From Campylobacteraceae bacterium (GTDB lineage: Bacteria > Campylobacterota > Campylobacteria > Campylobacterales > Sulfurovaceae), in the NCBI GenBank assembly GCA_027056485.1, contig JALUKQ010000031.1, positions 30,950 through 94,949 on the forward strand: a stretch of DNA of 64,000 nucleotides, read 5' to 3'. The notes beneath the pieces are model-generated. The model searched no databases and was not told where the DNA came from. It was given only the letters and a program-made list of their open reading frames with translations. Position 1 is the first letter of the stretch; each line of letters starts with the position of its first letter. The translations under genes and the position numbers were made by a program. Shown here in pieces: positions 52,092 through 60,260 of this stretch.

Positions 52092-52199
52092 CGTAGGTTT
52101 GACCATGTCAAACGTTAAATTCCATTTTATATTGAATGGCAATTTCCGATGGTTATTGGTAATTGTCAGATTTTGACGTGTGACATGGTCACACCTACG
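52092..52199. mobile_element. 108-bp MITE/REP-like element with about 28-bp terminal inverted repeats
   Basis: CGTAGGTTTGACCATGTCAAACGTTAAA versus reverse complement of right end CGTAGGTGTGACCATGTCACACGTCAAA (25/28). Confidence 0.75.
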
Positions 52200-52245
52200 G
52201 TTGTATAACAAGAAATATCAAATAAATTATAAAGGGAACCCTCCC

Positions 52246-53265
52246 ATGAACTACATAGTAAAAGATGAAAATGCTATCTATTATGAGTGTGCATACAGTA
52301 CAGACAACTCACTTTTTTTAAAACTAGGCAGTGAAGCTTTTTTTATAACAGATTCACGTTATAAGCTAGATGCCCAAGAGAATGTGAAAAATGCCACAGT
52401 TATAATAGAGAGAGATTTATACGCTAAAGCCAACAAACTTATTAAAAAATCAAAAATCAAAAAATTACGCTATGACCCTAAAGAGTGGGATGTCTACTCC
52501 CTTGGAGTTTTACAAAAAGACCTTAAAACAAAGTTTAAAGAGGTTCCTGATCTATCTCATAAAAAGAGGATTATAAAGAGTTCACAAGAGATTATTATTT
52601 TGAAAAAAGCTGCTATGTTGGGTGCAGCAGCATTTGATGAGTTGGCTAAAACCATTCAAAAACATGGTTTTAAACAGAGTGAACAGATGTTGACGTTTAT
52701 GGCAAAAGCGATGTTGTCTCAAAAAGGTCAATATGAACTCTCATTTGACCCTATAGTAGCTGTTAATGGGAACGCTGCAAAGCCTCACGCTTTACCTACT
52801 GATAAAAAATTAAAGAAACATGATTTACTTTTAGTAGATGCAGGGTTAAAGTATAATCGTTACTGTTCAGACCGTACTCGTACTGTTTCAGCTGGTAAAT
52901 GTTTTGAGTTTACAACGGAGCAGAAATTTAAAAAGAAAAAGATTCAAAAAGCGTATGATACAGTTTTAAAAGCTCATGATAATGCCATAGAAAAGGCACG
53001 TTCTGGTATGAAAGCAAAAAAGATAGATGCCTTGACTCGTGATATTATTACCAAAGCTGGTTATGGAGAGTATTATGTTCATTCTACAGGTCATGGAGTA
53101 GGGCTAGATATTCATGAGATGCCTTATATCGCAAGTAAGTCTGACACCATAGTAGAAGATGGAATGGTCTATACTATTGAACCAGGTATCTATATTCCTG
53201 GAGAGTTTGGGATTCGTATTGAAGATATGGTGGCTATGGTTGGTGGTCGGGCTGTAGTTTTGTAG
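52246..53265 (+). CDS. pepP: M24 family Xaa-Pro aminopeptidase
   Basis: M24 motifs LLVDAGLKYNRYCSDRTRT, HSTGHGVGLDIHEMPY, VYTIEPGIYIPGEFGIRIEDM; start trimmed to MNYIVKDE. Confidence 0.88.
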   Translation: MNYIVKDENAIYYECAYSTDNSLFLKLGSEAFFITDSRYKLDAQENVKNATVIIERDLYAKANKLIKKSKIKKLRYDPKEWDVYSLGVLQKDLKTKFKEVPDLSHKKRIIKSSQEIIILKKAAMLGAAAFDELAKTIQKHGFKQSEQMLTFMAKAMLSQKGQYELSFDPIVAVNGNAAKPHALPTDKKLKKHDLLLVDAGLKYNRYCSDRTRTVSAGKCFEFTTEQKFKKKKIQKAYDTVLKAHDNAIEKARSGMKAKKIDALTRDIITKAGYGEYYVHSTGHGVGLDIHEMPYIASKSDTIVEDGMVYTIEPGIYIPGEFGIRIEDMVAMVGGRAVVL

Positions 53266-53297
53266 TTTAACTCTTAAATTACTATATTTTTCGTAAG

Positions 53298-53463
53298 GTG
53301 CGTTTTCCCAATGCCAATGAATTAAGCTTTTTTTGACCAATTTATAATTCGGGTGCAAACACGCCAATTCCAAAAAATGCAGATGGCATATAAGGAACCG
53401 ATGGCTTCAGCCTCGCTATATTTTGGAATTTATTCCTTAATTCATTGGCATTGTGCGTTTTCC
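53298..53463. mobile_element. Nested inverted-repeat element with flanking 11-bp direct repeats
   Basis: GTGCGTTTTCC at 53298-53308 and 53453-53463; 18-bp perfect IR CAATGCCAATGAATTAAG (53309-53326) / CTTAATTCATTGGCATTG (53436-53453); inner 10-bp IR AATTCCAAAA/TTTTGGAATT. Confidence 0.75.
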
Positions 53464-53577
53464 AACGTACCGTTAAATAACACTCGCACAAATAAAAACT
53501 CCTGCTGAAAGGCTAAAAAAAGAAAAAAAAGATAATATTTTAGCTATAATACCTCTATAACCAAAAAAAGGAATAAA

Positions 53578-53859
53578 ATGTTATCTTTTTTACCTCCTAC
53601 CCCATCAGAGATGATGGAGACCATCAAAACCAAATTTAAACAACGCAGAAAAGCACTAGGCTACACCCAACCCGAACTTGCCTCTCGTTCAGGTGTGAGT
53701 CTTGGGTCGCTTAAACGCTTTGAACGTTTTGGGCAGATTTCATTGGAGTCGCTTTTGAAATTGGCTTTGGTTTTGGAGTGTTTGGGGGAGTTTGGGGCTT
53801 TGTGTGATGTGAAAGAGGAGAAGAGGTTTGAGAGTATTGATGAGCTTTTAGAGAAGTAA
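53578..53859 (+). CDS. XRE-family HTH regulator, HipB-like
   Basis: IKTKFKQRRKALGYTQPELASRSGVSLGSLKRFERFGQISLESLLKLALVL. Confidence 0.82.
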   Translation: MLSFLPPTPSEMMETIKTKFKQRRKALGYTQPELASRSGVSLGSLKRFERFGQISLESLLKLALVLECLGEFGALCDVKEEKRFESIDELLEK

Positions 53860-53905
53860 AAAGTAATAAAATGATAGAATACATTAATTAGAAAAAAGGA
53901 ACAAT

Positions 53906-55486
53906 ATGGCATTGACATTAACAGCAGAACAGAAATCTATAGAAAAAATTTTTAGTGGAACTGATAAATATATTATTCCTGCATATCAAAGGGCATATTC
54001 TTGGGACATTGAACAGTGTGGAGAACTTTTTGAAGATATTCAAGAAGCTTTTATGGCTTATATCAAGAATGAAAGTGAAGGATATTTTATTGGTAATATC
54101 GTTATTGCCAAAAGTAATGAAAATGAAAATACATTAGAAGTTATAGATGGGCAACAAAGACTTATAACTTTAACACTATTTATTAAAGTTTTATTAGAAT
54201 TAGATTCTGAAAATAGTGCATTAGAGGATGCAATATGGATAAAAGATAGAAGAAATAAAAGTAAAAAAGAACAACGTGTTCAAACTAGAGTTTTTGATGA
54301 TAAAGATTCTACTTTTTTAGCCAATGTGTTAACTAATGATTTGGAACAAATTTGTAAAGCTAAAGGTACAAATAATTTTATAAAAAATATTTGTTTTTTT
54401 CATAAACAATTAAAAAATACTATCCAAGAAAATAAAGATTTTGATATAGAAGAGTTTATAAATTTTTTACTTGACAATGTTACCTTACTTCCAATTGAAT
54501 CAACAGATACACATCAAGATAAAGCAAGAGATAAAGCATTGAAAATCTTTGAAACTATTAATAATAGAGGTAGACCTTTAACTGATAGTGATATATTTAA
54601 AGCGAATCTTTATTCCATGGCTTTAGAGGATGGAGAGCAGAGTAAATTTATTGATTTATGGAAAAAATTAGATTATGAGTGTGATAGTATTAATTTAGTA
54701 TTTAAGAGTAAAGGTCAAGATAAGGGAACTGATATTTTAAGAATTTTTAAAATCTATTCTTATATGATACGAGGTAAAGAAGGTATTAAAAGTTCAGAAA
54801 TGGGACTTCGAGACTTTTTTACTAAACAGAAATATTCTCCTTTTAAAAATAAATCTTATATTGAAATTATGAATGATTTATTTGATATATTAAAAGCTAT
54901 TCAAGTGTATGAAAAAATTATAATTAATACATCTGATAATAATCAACTTTCAAAATATTTTCAACTGATTGATATATATACAAATAATTATCCAAAAGAT
55001 TTATTAATTATTTTTTTAGTTCAACATAAAAATAAAGAAGATATATCAAAAATTTTTCTAGAAAGTTTAGTAAGGTATTGTTATTTTCAAGGTTCAACAA
55101 CACGAATAAAGTGGACTATTTATTCATGGACTATTGATGTAATAAACAATAAAGAGATTACATATTACCCGAAAGACTATACAGATAGAGATTATACTTT
55201 TGGAGGAAGACTATACAAAGGCTTTGGACTATTATCTACATATTTAAATGAAGACATAGAATCTATCTATCCTTATCATATAAAAAGACTAAGAGATGTT
55301 ACAAAATTCAAATATCCTGACTATTCTTATTATGATAAAATAGGTCATACTGTTGTTACCAATATGGATAATAAAATATTAGAAAAATTTGATTTTGAAA
55401 AATTTGATGAATTATTATATTTGGAAAGAATTAAAAAGATAGAAAAGAAATTAATAGAGTTTTTTAGGAATTCTAATGAAGATTAA
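53906..55486 (+). CDS. DUF262 (GmrSD/ParB-like N-terminal) protein
   Basis: YIIPAYQRAYSW, LEVIDGQQRLITLTLF, KALKIFETINNRGRPLTDSDIFKANL. No canonical DUF1524 H-x-x-P motif seen in the C-terminus. Confidence 0.87.
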   Translation: MALTLTAEQKSIEKIFSGTDKYIIPAYQRAYSWDIEQCGELFEDIQEAFMAYIKNESEGYFIGNIVIAKSNENENTLEVIDGQQRLITLTLFIKVLLELDSENSALEDAIWIKDRRNKSKKEQRVQTRVFDDKDSTFLANVLTNDLEQICKAKGTNNFIKNICFFHKQLKNTIQENKDFDIEEFINFLLDNVTLLPIESTDTHQDKARDKALKIFETINNRGRPLTDSDIFKANLYSMALEDGEQSKFIDLWKKLDYECDSINLVFKSKGQDKGTDILRIFKIYSYMIRGKEGIKSSEMGLRDFFTKQKYSPFKNKSYIEIMNDLFDILKAIQVYEKIIINTSDNNQLSKYFQLIDIYTNNYPKDLLIIFLVQHKNKEDISKIFLESLVRYCYFQGSTTRIKWTIYSWTIDVINNKEITYYPKDYTDRDYTFGGRLYKGFGLLSTYLNEDIESIYPYHIKRLRDVTKFKYPDYSYYDKIGHTVVTNMDNKILEKFDFEKFDELLYLERIKKIEKKLIEFFRNSNED

Positions 55487-56996
55487 TAAAATTGAATTAG
55501 AGAATTTTAAATTTCACCAAGCTTTAGATTTTGAGATAGTTAATGAGAACTGTTTAATTTATGGAGAGAATGGGGTAGGTAAAAGTTCAATTTATTGGGC
55601 TTTATTCTCTGTATTTAAAAAGGAGTTAATAGATATTAATGAATTCAAAAATCGTAATATGGATGAAGCTGATGAAGTTAATGTGAACTTAACATTAGAT
55701 ACTGGAAATATTTATACGTTAAATGATGAATCTCCATTTGTAAATAATAATCAAGAAAATATATTTTTTACACATCAAGATATGTTAGAAGAATTTTTAT
55801 TATATTCAGAAAATTTTTATCAAATTCTTGATGATAAAATGAAAATATTTTTTAAAAATATAAATTCTTTTTCTTCTTCTATACATCAGTTTAATACTGA
55901 TACAAATGAAACTAATCATGAAGAACAAACACCATTACGAAAAGCTGTGACTTATAGATATGAATTGTTTCTAAATAAGCTTCTAATAAGAGTTAATGAT
56001 ATTATTAATCATCATTTCCAAGAAAATTTTACAATAAGTTTTGAATATGATTGGGGTAGACTAGATTTATCAAGAGGAATATATAAATATATACCTCCAC
56101 AAATAAACTTACTTATTGAAAATGAATCTAAATTGAAATTACAATTTAATGAAGCTAAATTAAAATTGGTTTCTATAGCTATATTTTTTGCATTAATTAA
56201 ATTAGAGGAACATATCGTTGAAGATAACTCTTTTAAATTGTTAGTTTTAGATGATTTTTTAACAAGTCTTGATATGGCAAATAGAAAACTGATTGTTCAA
56301 TATATCTTAGATAATTTTGGAGAGTATCAGAAAATTATTTTGACTCATAATATTCAGTTTTATAATTTGATTATTAAGTTTCTAAAGATGAAAGATAAAA
56401 ATAATTGGGATATTAAAAATATTTTTATCAATGATTTTCAGAATAATGAAATAGCTAAAATTATAGATAAGGATACAAATTATTTAGAAGATGCAAAAAA
56501 GTATTTAAAAGAACCTTACTATAACCTTGAGGTAAGTGGAAATTTTATAAGAAAAGGGTTTGAACAAATTATAACTCAATATGAGCAGTTATTAGAACTT
56601 GGAGGAGTAGAAAAATTAGATGAGATTATTAAAGCATTAAAAAGACTAGATGCTATTTTTATTGATGCTCCAAGTAAAATTTTATCTGAAACTATTCCCG
56701 AACAGATACAAAAAATTAATATTATTTTTAATAACAACAATCAACCTGATAATCAAAAAATAAGACAACTTAAAGATGAAATAGGAAAGATTACACACTA
56801 TATTGATGATAAAAAAAGAAATTATAATACTACTTATCTAAAAGAGACTATACATAAAACAGAATTCTATAAAAATATTTTAATGAACTATTCATCACAT
56901 GATGATAGGGAGAAAGAATTGTATCGAAAAGAATTTATTCAAAGTATTGAAATTTTAAAAAAACTTAAAAAAATATTAAATGATTTGAAATCATAG
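55476..56996 (+). CDS. Compact RecF/SMC-like AAA ATPase
   Basis: Walker A LIYGENGVGKSS; FNEAKLKLVSIAIFFAL signature-like; Walker B KLLVLDDFLTSLD; switch IILTHN; 11-bp overlap with DUF262 gene. Confidence 0.87.
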   Translation: MKINKIELENFKFHQALDFEIVNENCLIYGENGVGKSSIYWALFSVFKKELIDINEFKNRNMDEADEVNVNLTLDTGNIYTLNDESPFVNNNQENIFFTHQDMLEEFLLYSENFYQILDDKMKIFFKNINSFSSSIHQFNTDTNETNHEEQTPLRKAVTYRYELFLNKLLIRVNDIINHHFQENFTISFEYDWGRLDLSRGIYKYIPPQINLLIENESKLKLQFNEAKLKLVSIAIFFALIKLEEHIVEDNSFKLLVLDDFLTSLDMANRKLIVQYILDNFGEYQKIILTHNIQFYNLIIKFLKMKDKNNWDIKNIFINDFQNNEIAKIIDKDTNYLEDAKKYLKEPYYNLEVSGNFIRKGFEQIITQYEQLLELGGVEKLDEIIKALKRLDAIFIDAPSKILSETIPEQIQKINIIFNNNNQPDNQKIRQLKDEIGKITHYIDDKKRNYNTTYLKETIHKTEFYKNILMNYSSHDDREKELYRKEFIQSIEILKKLKKILNDLKS

Positions 56997-57002
56997 TAAT
57001 TC

Positions 57003-58226
57003 ATGTATAAAAATATTCAAACTTTAAGTATTTATTTTACCCAACAAAAAACCCAAAAAGTAGGAACCCTAGCCGAAAAAGACAAAAAAATCTACTTCGA
57101 GTACGACAAAGATTTCCTAAAAACAGGCATAGAACTCTCACCCTATAAACTGCCACTAAAAGCAGGGCTGTTTCGTTGTGATGATGATACTTTTGAGGGG
57201 CTTTGGGGGTTGTTTGCTGACTCTTTGCCTGATGGTTGGGGGCGATTGTTGATGGACAGATACCTCCTTAGGCTTGGGGTGAATCCTCGTGCTTTATCTC
57301 CTTTGGATAGGTTGGCTTATGTCGGAAGTCATGCTATGGGGGCTTTGAGTTATGAGCCTGAACATGCTGTAGAGAGTGAAATTGAGAGCATTGTACTTGA
57401 TGATTTGGCTAAGAGTTCACAAGAGATACTAGAGGGAAGCAGTGAGAAACTACTTGATGAACTGTTGAGTCTAAATGGTTCGTCGGCAGGGGCTAGACCA
57501 AAGGTGTTGGTTCAGATAAGTGATGATTTGAAACAGATAGTGCATGGTAGAACTGCTTTACAAAAAGGCTTTAGCCATTGGATGGTGAAGTTTGCTTCAA
57601 GCATGGACTCCAAAGAGATAGGGGCGATAGAGTATGCCTACAGTCTTATGGCAAGAGAAGCAGGACTCGACATGCCTAAAACGGCTCTGCTAGAGGGGAA
57701 ATATGGGCGATATTTTGCTGTGAAACGTTTTGATAGAGTAGGAGACAAACGCGTACACATGCATTCAGTCGCAGGATTGACGCATAGTGACTTTAGGTTT
57801 CCTACTTTAGACTATGACGACTTGTTACGCTTGAGTCTTCATCTGACCAAAGATGTCAAAGAGCTAGAGAAAGTGTTTCGATTGGCTTGTTTTAACCTCT
57901 TTAGCCATAACCGTGATGACCATGCTAAAAACTTCTCATTTGTCATGGACGAAAAAGGCATTTGGCGTTTTTCACCTGTGTATGATGTTACTTTCTCTTA
58001 TGGACCAGGAGGCGAACATAGTACGATGTATATGGGCGAGGGGAAAAATCCTACTAAAGAACATCTTTTAGAATTGGGTAAAAAACATGGATTAAAAAAG
58101 GCTCAACAGACTATAGAAAGTGTAAAAGCCTCTGTAAAGCGTTGGCGTAGTTTTGCTAAAGAGGCAGGGGTTAGCAGTAGAGAGATAGATGTTATAGGTA
58201 AGGCTTTGAAAAATCTTATGTTATAA
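57003..58226 (+). CDS. HipA-like serine/threonine kinase toxin
   Basis: LFADSLPDGWGRLLMDR; NGSSAGARPKVLV; HWMVKFASS; FNLFSHNRDDHAKNFSF; FSPVYDVTFS. Confidence 0.93.
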   Translation: MYKNIQTLSIYFTQQKTQKVGTLAEKDKKIYFEYDKDFLKTGIELSPYKLPLKAGLFRCDDDTFEGLWGLFADSLPDGWGRLLMDRYLLRLGVNPRALSPLDRLAYVGSHAMGALSYEPEHAVESEIESIVLDDLAKSSQEILEGSSEKLLDELLSLNGSSAGARPKVLVQISDDLKQIVHGRTALQKGFSHWMVKFASSMDSKEIGAIEYAYSLMAREAGLDMPKTALLEGKYGRYFAVKRFDRVGDKRVHMHSVAGLTHSDFRFPTLDYDDLLRLSLHLTKDVKELEKVFRLACFNLFSHNRDDHAKNFSFVMDEKGIWRFSPVYDVTFSYGPGGEHSTMYMGEGKNPTKEHLLELGKKHGLKKAQQTIESVKASVKRWRSFAKEAGVSSREIDVIGKALKNLML

Positions 58227-58254
58227 TTTAAGTGATGAGTAAAAAGGCTTGATA

Positions 58255-58860
58255 ATGATACTAAAAAACAGACTTGGAATAAAAAGCGAGATAGAGTTAG
58301 CCAAAGAGGAAGAGCGAATAAGTAAACTAAAGGCTAAAAAACTTTTTGAAAGTGGTAGTTTAAACCGTTTAGAAGCTGGAACATTTGAGAGTTTGGTAGT
58401 TATTCATAAAGAGCTTTTTGAAGAGATTTACGACTTCGCAGGGAAAATTAGAACGGTCAATATCTCAAAAGGAAACTTTAGATTTGCTCCTATTACTTAC
58501 TTAGACGATGCTATTAAAAACATAGAAAAAATGCCTCAAGCAAATTTTGATGAGGTTATAGAGAAGTATGTTGAGATGAATGTTGCTCACCCTTTTAGAG
58601 AAGGTAATGGCAGAAGTATGAGAATATGGCTAGATGTCATGCTAAAAAAAGAGCTAGAAAAAGTTGTAGATTGGGAGAGTATTGAGCGTGATGATTTTTT
58701 ACTGGCAATGGAACGAAGCCCAATTAAAGACACTGAGATAAAACACTTGCTTAAAAAAGCACTAAGTGATGAGATAGACAATGCAAGTTTGTTTATGAAA
58801 GGAATTGATGCCAGTTATTACTATGAAGGGTATACGCTTTATAAAACAGAGGAGTTGTAA
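58255..58860 (+). CDS. Fic/DOC family protein with C-terminal inhibitory-type motif
   Basis: Fic motif HPFREGNGRSMR; C-terminal SYYYEG fits (S/T)xxxE(G/N). Exact start among 58249/58255 uncertain. Confidence 0.9.
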   Translation: MILKNRLGIKSEIELAKEEERISKLKAKKLFESGSLNRLEAGTFESLVVIHKELFEEIYDFAGKIRTVNISKGNFRFAPITYLDDAIKNIEKMPQANFDEVIEKYVEMNVAHPFREGNGRSMRIWLDVMLKKELEKVVDWESIERDDFLLAMERSPIKDTEIKHLLKKALSDEIDNASLFMKGIDASYYYEGYTLYKTEEL

Positions 58861-58862
58861 GA

Positions 58863-59381
58863 ATGATGTTTAATTTTAGAGGGAAAAAGGAAATATTAAA
58901 AAAACTAGATAAAAACAACACGCTAATCTATCAAAAAAACTATCCTTACCTATCAAAAAATAAATCAACAAAACCCTACCAAGCGATGCTTGGAATAGGT
59001 GGTAATATTGGGGATGTACGAAGACGCTTTAACCATCTCTTTTTTTACTTAAAACGGTCTTCCTTTGTTGATATAGTTGAGACTTCTCCTATTTTAAAAA
59101 ATCCACCTTTTGGCTATTTGGAACAAGATTATTTTCATAATTCATTAATAATTGTGAAAACTTGTTTACGTCCTAAAGCACTTTTACGCTATATTTTGAG
59201 AGTTGAAAAAAGATTTGGCAGAAAACGCTCTTTTGCTGATGCACCACGTACTTTAGATATTGATATGATATTTTATGAACAAGAGGTGATAGAGAGTGAA
59301 GTTTTAACCGTACCTCATCCACATTGGAATAAAAGAGAGTCTGTACTTATTCCTTTAAGCCATATGCAAATAAAAATGTAA
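58863..59381 (+). CDS. folK: 2-amino-4-hydroxy-6-hydroxymethyldihydropteridine pyrophosphokinase
   Basis: MLGIGGNIGDVRRRF; ETSPILKNPPFG; RKRSFADAPRTLDIDMIFY. Confidence 0.92.
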   Translation: MMFNFRGKKEILKKLDKNNTLIYQKNYPYLSKNKSTKPYQAMLGIGGNIGDVRRRFNHLFFYLKRSSFVDIVETSPILKNPPFGYLEQDYFHNSLIIVKTCLRPKALLRYILRVEKRFGRKRSFADAPRTLDIDMIFYEQEVIESEVLTVPHPHWNKRESVLIPLSHMQIKM

Positions 59382-59390
59382 GAGTAGTTA

Positions 59391-60260
59391 ATGAAAAATA
59401 AAGATAAACCTGTAACTGTTGAAGAGATTCAAGTATTACGTAATGAAATCTTATTGATGCATGAGTCATTGGCTAAAGATGTTATTAGTCATGCTCCTTT
59501 GGTTAAAAAAGTTGTAGATATTTTTGTTGATAAAGGTTTAGATAGAAAGTGGGTTGAAAAACTTTTGGCACCTTTAGTTGGTTCTAGTTTTGAAGAAGAT
59601 GAGGTGATGCTAGTTGCCTACTTACTTGAAGAGTTGGATTCTTTGTTAACAGTTAACGAAGAGGCTAAAAAGTTAGATAAAAGAGTTCATATAATAGTTG
59701 GTGGAACAGGGATTGGTAAAACTTCACTGGTTGGTAAACTTGGAGCTAGGTATGCTTATCTATTAGATAAAGCTTACAAGGTTGCCTTTTTTAATTTTGA
59801 CCATCATAAGGTAGGAGCCATAGAGCAGTTGGAACACTATGCCGATGCGATGGATATACCTATTATTTCATTAGAAGATTTTGTTGATAATGAGTATGAT
59901 ATTATCTTGGTAGATACAGCAGGAAGTACAGGTGATAACCTTGATGAGTTGGACTCATTAATGAAGATTATTAGTGATAGTACGCTTTATAACATAGAAC
60001 TATCTTTGGTACTTTCTGCTACCTCTAGAGTTAAAGATTTAAATAGAATTTATAATATATATAAAGCTTTAGAGATTAATAGCTTTATATTTACTAAACT
60101 GGATGAGACTTATGATATTTCAGATATGATAACCTTTTTAATAGAAAATGAAAAACCAGTAACCTACCTTTCAATAGGTCAGGAGATACCAGAAGATTTA
60201 ATAGTAGCAACAAAAGAGTATCTGTTAAATAAGTTTATGAATGAGGAAGATAGTGAATAA
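59391..60260 (+). CDS. FlhF-like SRP-family GTPase
   Basis: [32 protein letters not shown]-type G3; FTKLDE; adjacent to folK. Confidence 0.8.
   Translation: MKNKDKPVTVEEIQVLRNEILLMHESLAKDVISHAPLVKKVVDIFVDKGLDRKWVEKLLAPLVGSSFEEDEVMLVAYLLEELDSLLTVNEEAKKLDKRVHIIVGGTGIGKTSLVGKLGARYAYLLDKAYKVAFFNFDHHKVGAIEQLEHYADAMDIPIISLEDFVDNEYDIILVDTAGSTGDNLDELDSLMKIISDSTLYNIELSLVLSATSRVKDLNRIYNIYKALEINSFIFTKLDETYDISDMITFLIENEKPVTYLSIGQEIPEDLIVATKEYLLNKFMNEEDSE

Noticed and set aside
52180-52245. N-terminal extension of pepP in the ORF track
   Set aside because: Falls partly in the right arm of the inverted-repeat element; MNYIVKDE at 52246 is the plausible start.
53906-56996. Calling the DUF262-ATPase pair a GmrSD or Septu system outright
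   Set aside because: DUF1524/HNH motif not visible and no HNH partner like PtuB; only family-level resemblance can be supported by eye.
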